A DNA stretch of 64,000 nucleotides from Hoeflea_A sp963921345 (GCA_963921345.3 CAWUFE020000007.1:3100001-3164000), one strand, 5' to 3'. Counted from the first letter of the stretch, positions 28,160 through 36,239 are shown. Translations and numbers: made by a program. Notes: generated by a model not told the origin, from the sequence alone.

Positions 28160-28813
28160 TTGGTTGATGCTATCGATGTGTTCAAGGATCTTTACATTCG
28201 AGGTCCAAATTCAGAACGTCTGGAACTGCGCAACGCACTCTTGGCCGCTGCATGCGATCCTTGGAGCGTCGATCTCGAGCGTTCAAGGAAAACCGCTAGA
28301 GACCCTGCCGCCGATGGCACTGTGCTGTTTCTCACGGCTGCGCGTGAATCATATCCGGAAGCCGGGCTCACGCTTTGGGAGAATGATGAGGGCTACTATG
28401 TGCTCAATATCGTTCCTTTGGGATCCGGTCGCCTGAGCCGCGGGCAATACAACGCGATCCTGGACGATTTCTTTGAACGCGTTGCGTCCAAGGTGGTCAC
28501 GAATTTCGGCTTCGAGATCTCCACGACCGCAGCGCAACAGTCAATTGAGGACTGGGTGTCCGAAGACGCCGCAACGAAATTGCGCCGCTTCTCGCGGGCA
28601 GCCAACAAGACGACCGGAATCAGCCACCCCGCTGACCAAAAGCGGTGGTTTCAATTTATATTGGCCGTTCATCGGTCAGGACAGCGACTTGATACCATCC
28701 GTCTGGCACGCTGGCTCAACGAGGTCGACGGATGGGATGAAGATACCGCGCGCCGATTGGCATCAAAGTTCGAGGGATCGATAGCGCTGCTCAACTTCCA
28801 TGATCAGAACTGA
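28160..28813 (+). CDS. Unknown 217-aa protein (TTG start), likely accessory cargo
   Basis: It starts at TTG 28160, about 10 bases after TGAGG; the next in-frame start is GTG 28178. The middle has a helical ISTTAAQQSIEDWVSEDAA segment. The C-terminal 60 residues form a strongly patterned domain, KRWFQFILAVHRSGQRLD then WLNEVDGWDEDTARRLA. No catalytic motif, membrane segment or DNA-binding motif is clear. It is alone on the plus strand between leftward operons, suggesting independent expression in the lysogen. A defence or toxin-antitoxin role is possible but not shown. Confidence 0.65.
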   Translation: MVDAIDVFKDLYIRGPNSERLELRNALLAAACDPWSVDLERSRKTARDPAADGTVLFLTAARESYPEAGLTLWENDEGYYVLNIVPLGSGRLSRGQYNAILDDFFERVASKVVTNFGFEISTTAAQQSIEDWVSEDAATKLRRFSRAANKTTGISHPADQKRWFQFILAVHRSGQRLDTIRLARWLNEVDGWDEDTARRLASKFEGSIALLNFHDQN

Positions 28814-28821
28814 TCAGCGCG

Positions 28822-28962
28822 ATGGATGTTGAAGCGGATGTCATGGACGATGACGCGCGTGTTGTTCTACGCGGGCCGGCTTCACTGCGGCGGGGTGATC
28901 AGATCTGTCCAGATTCACTGGCGCTCTTTCAGGGATTATGCGGTTGCGGATACGGGAATTGA
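28822..28962 (+). CDS. Possible 46-aa protein after the 217-aa gene
   Basis: This short frame begins 8 bases after the preceding stop, with acidic MDVEADVMDDDARVV followed by a Cys-containing C-terminus (CGCGYGN). Close spacing suggests co-expression, but there is no ribosome site. The 3' end overlaps the tRNA-like sequence on the other strand. It may be a spurious frame. Confidence 0.3.
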   Translation: MDVEADVMDDDARVVLRGPASLRRGDQICPDSLALFQGLCGCGYGN

Positions 28963-29013
28963 ACCCTCTCTATAGATCGACGGTATACTGTCTACCTTCA
29001 CCACGTCTGCGCA
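28944..29013 (-). tRNA. Degenerate tRNA-like sequence (tRNA relic)
   Basis: On the minus strand the canonical T-loop GGGTTCAATTCCC is spaced from a leucine-type D-arm (GTGGTGAAGGTAGAC) almost as in a tRNA. The ends pair 5' TGCG with 3' CGCA. The acceptor stem has mismatches at pairs 5 and 7, the anticodon stem has a C.C, the variable loop is about three bases short, position 33 is not U, and the CCA is CCG. It is best read as a decayed tRNA or tRNA mimic. Confidence 0.4.
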
Positions 29014-29099
29014 CCGTAACGATCGTCGAATCAAAAAGGGCGATCCGCTGCGCGCAAATCGCCCCAATAACCGTTTCATGCCAAACGAAGGTCCCACGG

Positions 29100-29630
29100 T
29101 CAAGTGGCATTTTTCATCGATCGTGTCGGTCGCCGCTTCAAACCCCAATGGACGGCCAGTACGTCCAGGCATTCCTTGAACCGCTCGCCTATGTATTTTA
29201 GTCGCCTGTCTTGCGCATCAGCACCGGCCAGATCGCGCGGCCACAGCCCAGCCCCGGCGAGGTTGAGCGTCAGGTGATAGCCTTCCGAGCCGAGGGCGTC
29301 GAGCATCTGGCGCAGCGTCTGCGAAGCTGATAGCTGGCTCTCGGTGACGCTCTGGGCGATCTGGCCGCCGTCGACGGGTTGCCTGCCGTAGTCGATGGCC
29401 CGTGCGCCGGCGCCGCCGATCGCCTCGTAAGCGGCACAGGCGCGCTTGGCGGCGATGAACTCCGCCTCGTCGATCGTGCGGCGATGAAACAGATAGACCG
29501 GATAGCTCTCGCGACGGTTGACCCGCGCCCTGATCTTGGGCGGATTGGTCCGGTCGGCAGGCGCGGCCGGATTGAAATAGGGGTTGTCGACCATGACGGT
29601 CGGCTTGCGGTTTTTGCGACGTTTGGTCAT
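29100..29630 (-). CDS. Phage protein before the late region, possible regulator
   Basis: This 176-aa protein has a basic start (MTKRRKNRKPTVMV). It has an alanine-rich helix with ACAAYEAIGGAGARAIDY and a C-terminal YIGERFKECLDVLAVHWGL helix. The C-terminal pattern is loosely like alphaproteobacterial DUF6456-type regulators. As the last gene of the leftward early operon, before the late operon, it could be a late activator or antiterminator. That role is inferred only from position. Confidence 0.55.
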   Translation of the reverse strand: MTKRRKNRKPTVMVDNPYFNPAAPADRTNPPKIRARVNRRESYPVYLFHRRTIDEAEFIAAKRACAAYEAIGGAGARAIDYGRQPVDGGQIAQSVTESQLSASQTLRQMLDALGSEGYHLTLNLAGAGLWPRDLAGADAQDRRLKYIGERFKECLDVLAVHWGLKRRPTRSMKNAT

Positions 29631-30046
29631 CTCCGCACCACCTCAACCGCCTTGGTCCGGCCACGCTGCTTGACCAGCTTGGGCACGGCGGCTTTGTCGC
29701 CCTTCTGGGCACGGCGGCGCTTCGCTTGCCTGTGGCACGGCGGCGCCAACAACGGCGGCGCTTCGCTTGCCTTGAACGGCGGGGAACCCGCCGGGCTTGC
29801 CTTAAAGAGCGCTTCCGCCGCCGCCTTACGTTCCTGCCGCCTCTGCGCCCGCCAGCACCGGATATCGATGTTCACGAAGGACAGAAGCAGACGCATCGCC
29901 GCGTTCTCGGCCAGATGGCGCCGGCGGAAGATGCGCGGCTTGCCGTTCCTGCCGCGGATGGTCTCGTATTCTGATCGATCGACGCGGCGGAACAGCGCGA
30001 GATAGCCGCTGGCGACTGCCTTCGTTTTCCATTCATAGGCGTTCAT
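29627..30046 (-). CDS. Small basic phage protein interrupted in frame by repeat sequence
   Basis: The first 85 residues (MNAYEWKTKAVASGYLALFR ... RRQERKAAAEALFK) look like a normal compact basic protein. Residues about 85-120 are encoded by a GC-rich palindromic repeat (KASPAGSPPFKASEAPP, then CHRQAKRRRAQKGDKAA). The last 18 residues resume a lysine-rich end. The start at 30046 overlaps the HNH gene by 14 bases. The function of the core is unknown. Confidence 0.6.
   Translation of the reverse strand: MNAYEWKTKAVASGYLALFRRVDRSEYETIRGRNGKPRIFRRRHLAENAAMRLLLSFVNIDIRCWRAQRRQERKAAAEALFKASPAGSPPFKASEAPPLLAPPCHRQAKRRRAQKGDKAAVPKLVKQRGRTKAVEVVRR
29687..29802. repeat. GC-rich coding palindromic repeat, copy in 29.6 kb gene
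   Basis: It has modules GGCGGCTTTGTCGCCCTTCT, GGCGGCGCTTCGCTTGCC (twice) and CGGCGGGGAACCCGCCGGGC. It is inserted in frame. Confidence 0.8.
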
Positions 30047-30656
30047 GCTTGGCCTTTCTGGTCGGTATACCCGTCGCCTTTTCACGGCATGCTACGCGAG
30101 CACGGTGTTCGAGCTCAGCAGTAGCCAAAATGACCGGCTTCAGCGCCGCCGGCGCGTCGTCATAGCCACGCCCGTGCCGGCCGCACAGCCGCGGCATCAT
30201 GGCGCGCGGAATGCAGGCCCAGTTGGAAGGGTCCGTGTTGGCCCTGTCGCCATCCAGGCACTTCAGGCAGTGGCCATCGGGCACTTGTCCATGCAGGGCC
30301 TCCCAGTTGATCAGGTGCACACCGCGCCAGCGCGACTGCAGCGGCAGGCCGTCGTGGATCTTGCGCTCGACATAGCCTTCCTCCGACCGCCGCTCGGTGC
30401 CGATCGGCTTGTACTTGGCCGGCCGCCCACCCTTCTCGTATTGCCCGGTCCGCCCCGTACGCCATCCCCGGCGTGCACACAGCGACTTGTAGGCCTGGAA
30501 CGAAACAGCCCGGCCGAACAATTCGCAGAAAGCCGCGTGCGCCAGGCGGCGAGGATAGATCGACGTCTCCTCGATGAAGTCAAGCTCGTCGTCGGCATAT
30601 CGGCCTGCGCCAGCAGTCCCGGCCGCATCGTGCGATCCTTCATGCGCTTTCAGCAT
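30033..30656 (-). CDS. HNH endonuclease-like protein
   Basis: This 207-aa protein has an HNH_3-type core: NWEALHGQVPDGHCLKCLDG followed by NTDPSNWACIPR. That is the H...GH...DG..N...NL-type arrangement of phage HNH nucleases. Residues about 25-75 form a helical DNA-binding-like region (YPRRLAHAAFCELFGR). Such proteins are common in tailed phages and may nick DNA for packaging, act as homing enzymes or regulate. It overlaps both neighbours. Confidence 0.75.
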   Translation of the reverse strand: MLKAHEGSHDAAGTAGAGRYADDELDFIEETSIYPRRLAHAAFCELFGRAVSFQAYKSLCARRGWRTGRTGQYEKGGRPAKYKPIGTERRSEEGYVERKIHDGLPLQSRWRGVHLINWEALHGQVPDGHCLKCLDGDRANTDPSNWACIPRAMMPRLCGRHGRGYDDAPAALKPVILATAELEHRARVACREKATGIPTRKAKHERL

Positions 30657-30756
30657 TGTCCCGGTTCCGCCGCTTCCACTCCTCGCGCTCCTCCCGCTGC
30701 TCGCGCGCGGCCCGTCGCTCGGCCGCTTCCGCCAGCTCGCGTTCTTCGGCGGTCAT
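30640..30756 (-). CDS. 38-residue highly charged peptide
   Basis: This frame starts with MTAEERELAEAAERRAA and continues as a Glu/Arg-rich single helix. Its ATG overlaps the upstream stop (ATGA, 30753-30756), and its end overlaps the HNH gene start by 17 bases, so it fits tightly in the operon. It is too short to assign a function; a coiled-coil accessory is likely. Confidence 0.55.
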   Translation of the reverse strand: MTAEERELAEAAERRAAREQREEREEWKRRNRDNAESA

Positions 30757-31049
30757 GACCTGCCCCCCCCTCCGGGTTCGGCTGGCGGCTTTTCGTCCTT
30801 CCGGTGCTCGATCAGCTGGCCCACGATGGTCTTCGGGATCATCTCGGTAACACCGCTCCCGTGCCTGGCAACGAGCTCGGCCGCCTTGAACTGCAGCGAG
30901 GCCGTTTCGATGATCTGGTCCGACACCCCGACAATGGCCCGGGCACGCTCCACCTCCTGATCGAGCTGCTTTGCCGACAGGTCCTCGTCGGACAGACGCT
31001 CGAGCTGGGCGAAGAGATGGTTGTTGAGGTCGGAAAGGCGGTTTTTCAT
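30753..31049 (-). CDS. Small helical phage protein, first gene of 31 kb cluster
   Basis: This 98-aa protein begins MKNRLSDLNNHLFAQLERLS and is mainly helical; DLNNHLFAQLERL is a pattern seen in conserved short phage proteins of unknown role. A strong ribosome site, GGAGGA, precedes the ATG at 31049. That site lies inside a tiny 11-codon frame (MTKMEKGGPSP) whose stop overlaps this start, so the peptide may act as a translational leader. Confidence 0.65.
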   Translation of the reverse strand: MKNRLSDLNNHLFAQLERLSDEDLSAKQLDQEVERARAIVGVSDQIIETASLQFKAAELVARHGSGVTEMIPKTIVGQLIEHRKDEKPPAEPGGGGRS

Positions 31050-31525
31050 GGTGATGGTCCTCCTTTTTCCATCTTGGTCATGATGGTTGCCTTGAAAGTT
31101 GACTGGAAAAGTCGGATTTTCCTCGCGCGCCCCATACAACTAAACTCCGAGTCTGTTTGCTCTATAAGGCTCTTGACTGTTGGTGAGTCCCGAGATCCGG
31201 GCATAGGGCGACAAGCCCCGGCTTTTGAAAGCCAGGGTTGTCCCCATGCCCTTACGATCTTGACTGCCGGAGCCGTCCGTCGAACAGGGCGGAAACGGTC
31301 AGTGTCGGATGCTCGTTTCCTTGTCTGCTACTTCTTGAGGGTCCGTCCCTCGGGAACCACCGCTTCAGACTTTCGGGCTGCGGCTGCTATTTGGTTCGCC
31401 CCACGGTATAGCCAATGGGCCCCTGTCGGACCTCGAAACATCCCGCCGTCATTTGAACCGACAATGTTTCCTTGCCTCTCAAGAAAAAGAGGCCGTTTCG
31501 TTTTCCCCTTATCTTCGCGCCCTAT
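31050..31525. other. Gene-free segment with long hairpin between early genes
   Basis: No gene is supported in these 476 bases. The main content is the 53-base hairpin described next. A small stem, GCCTCT...AGAGGC (about 31473-31493), is followed on the plus strand by a T-containing run (GTTTCGTTTT). Confidence 0.5.
31199..31251. ncRNA. Long near-perfect hairpin, possible structured RNA or origin-type element
   Basis: The arms GGGCATAGGGCGACAAGCCC and its partner CAGGGTTGTCCCCATGCCC pair over nearly their whole length. The inner stem is GGCTTT/AAAGCC with a two-base loop, giving about 24 pairs with single-base interruptions. It lies just upstream of the 30.7-31.0 kb genes and downstream of the primase gene. 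It could be an RNA processing or termination structure, a small RNA, or a primase recognition hairpin. The sequence alone does not decide. Confidence 0.45.
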
Positions 31526-32479
31526 TCACGTTCGCACCGGGTCTTCCAATCCCCGCAGTCGCATTGCCACGGCCCGTAAGCCGTCACGCTGGTGCATATC
31601 GTTGAAATCGCCGCGCCTCGGTGGCATGACCCATCGGCAGCCGGACTGGCGTGCGAAATGCTCGCCCGTGCCGAGGCCCTTGAAGGTCATGACCGGCTTG
31701 TCGTTGTCGGCAACGATGATCGGCTTGTGCGACTTCAGCCGGTTGGCAAGCTTGGCGACATTCTGCGCCGAAAAACCGACCAGGACGGTCGCAGGCTGGC
31801 CGATGAACTTCAGCGCGGCCCGAACCGACAGCCCGGTGGCCAAGCCCTCGCAAATCCATAGTGTGCGCCCCAGCGCGACTCGGTGGAAGACACCGGACAT
31901 CGATCCGAACAACAGGTTCTTCTTGCTCCCCGATGGCGTGATGAACTGCAGCGAAGTCAATGTTCCCTGGTGCCGGCACGGCACGATCAGGTATGGCCCC
32001 TCATCCGGAACGATCGCCGGCAGCGCCTTGCGCATGGCGTCGCCGATCGGGCCTTCCGGAATAAGGCGTCCGGGATCCTCGATCGTCAGCATGCGTTCAT
32101 CCGGGAAGCCCTTGGCGATCAGATAGGGGTGCCGGTCGGGCCTGCACGCCCGAACAATGGCCTCCGCGGCCTTGGCAGCGGTTGCCTGCTCCAGGGCTCT
32201 CTGGCGTCTGCGTACCGCCGTCTGGCGCTTGATCTCCCTTTGCTCGGCCTCGCTCAATTGCTTCCCGTCCATGCGGAATTGCGCCCGCTGGCCGGTCTGG
32301 TGGTTCCAGGCGACGCCGGTCCGACCGTTGTCGTCGATCTTGACGCGGCCATCTCCCCTGCCGTTCTTCGCAAGCGTGTCGCAGGTCAGCCAGCGACCGA
32401 TGCGGTATCGTCTCGGCGGTTTGATGCCGACAGCCGCGCAGGCGTTGGCAATAGCGTCGTGGAGGCTTGCCGCCGTCAT
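31526..32479 (-). CDS. TOPRIM-domain DNA primase
   Basis: This 317-aa protein carries the TOPRIM core: WICEGLATGLSV (catalytic Glu) and PIIVADND (the DxD pair). Upstream lies a region like the DUF7146 domain found in phage and plasmid primases (VKIDDNGRTGVAWNHQTG). It should make primers for phage replication, working with the helicase two genes upstream. It overlaps the GcrA-like gene by 4 bases. No fused helicase domain is present. Confidence 0.85.
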   Translation of the reverse strand: MTAASLHDAIANACAAVGIKPPRRYRIGRWLTCDTLAKNGRGDGRVKIDDNGRTGVAWNHQTGQRAQFRMDGKQLSEAEQREIKRQTAVRRRQRALEQATAAKAAEAIVRACRPDRHPYLIAKGFPDERMLTIEDPGRLIPEGPIGDAMRKALPAIVPDEGPYLIVPCRHQGTLTSLQFITPSGSKKNLLFGSMSGVFHRVALGRTLWICEGLATGLSVRAALKFIGQPATVLVGFSAQNVAKLANRLKSHKPIIVADNDKPVMTFKGLGTGEHFARQSGCRWVMPPRRGDFNDMHQRDGLRAVAMRLRGLEDPVRT

Positions 32480-33303
32480 GCCGCCACCATCAGTTTCACG
32501 CAGTCGGCGCAGTGGGTCGCGCGCAGCCCCGTCGTCGCCGTGATGTCAATAACGGCCTGTCCACAGCAGGCCATGTCCGGGCCGGGCTGGTCGTTGCCGA
32601 TCGGAAACCGGCACTGGTGAGCGGCAAGATCGGCGAAGCGCGTCGGCTTCGCTGCCTCCACGGCGGGTTCTCCCGCCGTTCCGGGGCGACTTTGTCGCCC
32701 TTCTGGGCACGGCGTCGCTTCGCTTGCCTGTGGCACGGCGGCGCTCAAGGCAAGCGAAGCGCCGCCGTGCCCCGTAACGGCGGGGAACCCGCCGGGCTTG
32801 CCTCTATCGATATCCTGCTGCCCTCGAGCACGACGCAAAATCGTTTCGCCACGGTCGACAGGCTTCGAGACGGCTGGCTTGCATTCGCCATTGCCGCGAT
32901 TGCCTCGCAGCGAAAGACCGCGCTCCCTCAATGCGCCCCTGACGCTGTCCGCTTTCCGGTTGAGCTTGTTGGCGATCTCCACGGCGTTCAATCGAGGTCG
33001 CTGAGCAAACAGTTGCCGCAGTCTGGTAACCTCCTCATCAGACCACTTGCCGCGCTTCAGGCCTACGTTTGCAGGCGGGTTTTCCGCCCGCGGTATCGGG
33101 TTTGGACGCCTTGCCACACCTCCCTTTCCCTTTTCCTTTGGCGGCAGCGGCAAGGCCAGCCGGATGCGATGGCAGCGGCCGATCACGTTGTTGCGGCTGC
33201 GGCCAAGGCGCTTGCCGATCTCGGACGCTGACAGCCTGGGGCGAGACGCCACGAGCGCCCGCAACTGTTTTTCGTCGTCCGTCGTCCACCGCCGAACACT
33301 CAT
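32476..33303 (-). CDS. GcrA-like cell-cycle regulator homologue with two HTH units and repeat insertion
   Basis: This 275-aa protein has two helix-turn-helix units, residues 1-55 (RLSASEIGKRLGRSRNNVIG) and about 85-130 (RLNAVEIANKLNRKADSVRG), both in the GcrA style. The C-terminus (CRFPIGND..., ACCGQA, CADC) matches the GcrA C-terminal sigma-binding region. Between them, about 50 residues come from GC-rich palindromic repeats (GKPGGFPAVTGHGGASLALS and following). GcrA co-activates promoters carrying methylated GANTC in alphaproteobacteria, so a phage copy could redirect host cell-cycle transcription. The start at 33303 overlaps the helicase stop. Confidence 0.75.
   Translation of the reverse strand: MSVRRWTTDDEKQLRALVASRPRLSASEIGKRLGRSRNNVIGRCHRIRLALPLPPKEKGKGGVARRPNPIPRAENPPANVGLKRGKWSDEEVTRLRQLFAQRPRLNAVEIANKLNRKADSVRGALRERGLSLRGNRGNGECKPAVSKPVDRGETILRRARGQQDIDRGKPGGFPAVTGHGGASLALSAAVPQASEATPCPEGRQSRPGTAGEPAVEAAKPTRFADLAAHQCRFPIGNDQPGPDMACCGQAVIDITATTGLRATHCADCVKLMVAA
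32658..32804. repeat. GC-rich coding palindromic repeats, copies in GcrA-like gene
   Basis: Several modules stand side by side: CGGCGGGTTCTCCCGCCG, GGCGACTTTGTCGCCCTTCT, GGCGTCGCTTCGCTTGCC. A pair of GGCGGCGCT/AGCGCCGCC arms faces each other and can form a large cruciform. They are in frame with the gene. Confidence 0.85.
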
Positions 33304-34865
33304 GCCGCCCTCCGCTTGTTCTTCCTGAAGCGTTTGACCTCGCGCTCGATGAAGGCCCAGTGATCGGGCGGCACAAGCGCCGGCGGTGCCATGTCGTACC
33401 AGCCATAGGGCAGCCGGTTGCCCGGAAACACGCCGCAAAAGATGCCATAGGCCCAGCGGCGGGCAGCGGCCTCGCCGTGACGGCTCCTGCTCATGGTGTA
33501 GTCAAGAGCCGCCTCCCAGACCGCTCTCGGGTCGCTGGTAACCGCAGCCCGCAAGCCGGTGCGCGGCGCAAAATCTTCCCGTCGCGCAACGAACTCGCGC
33601 ATTTCGCCGGGGACATTCTCGATGTCCGTTCTTGCCGGCTTTTCCCAACCACAGGCCACGCAGGTGCTGCCATGCAGCGCGCCGGAGCATTCCGGACACT
33701 TGATCCTTTCGCGCATCTGGTCGGATCGTTCGCGCGGCTTGCTGTCGCGTTTGGTGGATTTCGCCAGATTGCCGACGCCATTTTCCCAGACGTCGTACAT
33801 GTCCAGGCCAAAGCGCTCGACATTGCCGGAATGATCCAACCATAACGCCTTGTCCTTGCCGGGAAGCGGACGCATGACGCGACCGATCTCCTGAATGTGA
33901 CTGGAAAGGCTCTTGCGATAGGGCCGGCACGATATGCCGCATTTGACATCCGGGCAGTCGAAGCCCTTGGTCAGAACACCGCAGGAAACCAGGCCGGTGA
34001 TGATACTGTCGGGACGGCGAAACTCGGAGATTTTCTCGGCGCGTTCGGCGTCATTGCGGTCGAGATAGCTGATCTGCTGGAAATTATGTCCGGCGGCGCA
34101 AAAGGCGACGCACAATTGCCGCCCGTGATCGACCGTCGGCGAAAAGACGATCGTCTTGACCGGCCCGCCGAAATGCTCCTTCGTCTTGGCAAGCCACTCC
34201 TCAAGCACATCGCCGACGATGCGAACGCCCGCAGCTTCGGCGCTCAAGTCGGAAAACTCGCCGCAATTGTTCAGGTCGAGTTCGGCGTCGTCAGGCGACA
34301 CGGCAATGTAGATTTTGGGTTCAACCAGATACCCCTCGTCGATCAGGCGGCGCGTGGGGATGACGTTGACAACATCATCCCAGTGATCGCCCATGCCCTT
34401 TGTGAAAGGCGTCGCGGTCAGGCCGATCTTCACCACCATCGGGTGGCGCGCCATGTAGTCCAGTGTCGTCTTGTACTGACAATGGGCTTCATCGACGACG
34501 ATCAGGGATGGGTCGCGCGGCAGTCTTCGCCGGGCCAGCGTCTGGGCAGAACAGACCTGGATGTTTTCGTAAGGCGACCATCGTTCCTTGGCACCCTGCA
34601 CGATTCCGTGACGCATGCCGTACTCGTCGAAGACGGCGCTCGTCTGGTCAACGAGCGCCACACGATCGACAACGAATAGCGAATAGGAACCCTTGCGGTC
34701 GGCCTCCTGAAGCAGGTGCGCCGCCGTGAGGGTCTTTCCCGCACCTGTTCCGGCACACAGCAGCAGGCGGCGTTTACCCCTGCGAATGAAACCGCGCAGG
34801 TTTTCGATGGCATCGGCCTGGTAGCCGCGAAGCTGGATCTGTTTAGGCGGCGTCAGGTGCAGCAT
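33300..34865 (-). CDS. SF2 DEAH-box helicase (replication/recombination)
   Basis: This 521-aa helicase has motif I GTGAGKT (39-45), DEAH (125-128), TATPF (about 150) and motif VI QEIGRVMRP. After the helicase core there is a CPEC...CVACGW zinc ribbon and a C-terminal helical domain. RAD3/SSL2-type helicases of this layout are common in phage replication modules. The ATG at 34865, after GGAGGAAGG, is preferred and overlaps the ParB-like gene by 23 bases. Confidence 0.9.
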   Translation of the reverse strand: MLHLTPPKQIQLRGYQADAIENLRGFIRRGKRRLLLCAGTGAGKTLTAAHLLQEADRKGSYSLFVVDRVALVDQTSAVFDEYGMRHGIVQGAKERWSPYENIQVCSAQTLARRRLPRDPSLIVVDEAHCQYKTTLDYMARHPMVVKIGLTATPFTKGMGDHWDDVVNVIPTRRLIDEGYLVEPKIYIAVSPDDAELDLNNCGEFSDLSAEAAGVRIVGDVLEEWLAKTKEHFGGPVKTIVFSPTVDHGRQLCVAFCAAGHNFQQISYLDRNDAERAEKISEFRRPDSIITGLVSCGVLTKGFDCPDVKCGISCRPYRKSLSSHIQEIGRVMRPLPGKDKALWLDHSGNVERFGLDMYDVWENGVGNLAKSTKRDSKPRERSDQMRERIKCPECSGALHGSTCVACGWEKPARTDIENVPGEMREFVARREDFAPRTGLRAAVTSDPRAVWEAALDYTMSRSRHGEAAARRWAYGIFCGVFPGNRLPYGWYDMAPPALVPPDHWAFIEREVKRFRKNKRRAA

Positions 34866-36042
34866 CGCCTTCCTCCCGAACTCCAATCTGCTTCTTGAGG
34901 TCCTGGATCTCCTTCTTCATGAAGTTCACACGCCGTTGCAGGCGGGCGGCATTGGCCTGGTGTTCTTTCATTCGGAACCTGGCCGTGTCCCTTTGGCGCT
35001 GGGCATTGCCCAAGGCGCGACCGCCTTCCAGGTCCTCAAATTCTTTCAGGCGTGATTTCAATTCCTGAATTTCGTACCGCTGGTCGCCGATTTTTTTCCT
35101 TTGCTCGACAACCTGGAGCTTGAGGCCGATCCAATCGTCCTCGATGGCGTCCGGTGTCAGCTTGCGCAGTTCCTTGCGCAGCTTGACTTCGGCTTCCGAA
35201 ACCGGTTCTTCAGTCCGGGAGTTGTCGGTCGGTGGCTCGGTGTCGGCGTCCGGAATGTCCGGTCGGGAATCCGCATCTTCCGGTTGGAAAACATCCGTTT
35301 GCGGTGCGTATTTCTCGATATCGGCAGCCGAAATGTCCGCCGGTTTGTCCACCGGACTGTCCGCCGGACTGTCCGCTTTCTCTGCCTCATCGAGCGCGGC
35401 GAGGAAGGGATCGTCGTCGTTATCGAAAGATGCGTCGTCGGAGTCCGCCTCGGTTTCAGGCGCTGTCTCGGATACCTGCCCGGAGCCACCGATATTGGCC
35501 GTGTTCATCCTGGCTTCGGTGCCGTGTTTGGTGATGTAGCTACGTTCGTCACCGTCCTCACTGCAAATATTTGCAGTGAGCGAGCTGCCGTCGCCCTCTA
35601 ACTGGTAATCGTTACCAGTGAGACCTGCCCTGACTTTGGAAACGAACGGATGTGTGACGGCACATCGACGCGCAATTTCACGATCCGACCACCCGCTCCA
35701 TTCCGGGTCTTCCAATAGGATCGTCACCGCATGCCGCTTGTCCGCATTGGTGCGGCGCAGACCATGCGCTGAATTGGACGCGACCGAATGAAGAAGTGCC
35801 ATGCGCCTGTCTCCATCGCGAACATCAGCGGGAATTTCCTCTCGCCCGATACGCTGCCATGCCGCAATGCGGTGGAACCCGTCTGCCAGCCAATAATCCT
35901 GGCCATCGGAATAGACGACCACCGGCGGGAAGACCGTGTTCGGATCGGCCATCGCCTCGGCATATTCGGTGACGGTTTGCTCGTTGATTTCGGTGCGTGA
36001 TTGAGTGCCGCCATCAATGCGGATATCGGAAATCCTGATCAT
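34843..36042 (-). CDS. ParB-like nuclease-domain protein with coiled-coil tail
   Basis: Residues about 1-90 form a ParB/Srx N-terminal domain (VVVYSDGQDYWLADGFHRIA), followed by an HTH (EIARRCAVTHPFVSKV). The middle (about 180-280) is very acidic and low in complexity. The last 110 residues form a long coiled coil (LKLQVVEQRKKIGDQRYEIQ). At 399 aa it is longer than most phage ParB-like proteins. It may bind DNA for partition, replication control or transcription. Confidence 0.78.
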   Translation of the reverse strand: MIRISDIRIDGGTQSRTEINEQTVTEYAEAMADPNTVFPPVVVYSDGQDYWLADGFHRIAAWQRIGREEIPADVRDGDRRMALLHSVASNSAHGLRRTNADKRHAVTILLEDPEWSGWSDREIARRCAVTHPFVSKVRAGLTGNDYQLEGDGSSLTANICSEDGDERSYITKHGTEARMNTANIGGSGQVSETAPETEADSDDASFDNDDDPFLAALDEAEKADSPADSPVDKPADISAADIEKYAPQTDVFQPEDADSRPDIPDADTEPPTDNSRTEEPVSEAEVKLRKELRKLTPDAIEDDWIGLKLQVVEQRKKIGDQRYEIQELKSRLKEFEDLEGGRALGNAQRQRDTARFRMKEHQANAARLQRRVNFMKKEIQDLKKQIGVREEGDAAPDAA

Positions 36043-36239
36043 GACCTGCCTCTGTCCGCCGCCCGCCGGTAGTCGTCCCGCGCCTGCTCGAGCGCGCGCT
36101 TCTCGCGCCGGATCAACTCGATGTTCCAGTCCGGTCGCCGCCGGTACTTGTCGGCATGCTTCTGCAGCCAGCGTGCCTTGCCGGACACCAGCCCGGTCAT
36201 GATCTCGGCCATCTCGGAATGGGACATCCGCTCGCTCAT
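36039..36239 (-). CDS. Small charged phage protein
   Basis: This 66-aa helical protein begins MSERMSHSEMAEIMTGLVSG and is rich in Arg and Lys afterwards. It overlaps the RusA stop and the ParB-like start by 4 bases each, so it is translationally coupled on both sides. No family recognised. Confidence 0.65.
   Translation of the reverse strand: MSERMSHSEMAEIMTGLVSGKARWLQKHADKYRRRPDWNIELIRREKRALEQARDDYRRAADRGRS

Noticed and set aside
31473..31493. Terminator of the primase transcript
   Set aside because: The stem exists but on the minus strand it is followed by AAGGAAAC and not by a T-run, so I do not call it a terminator.
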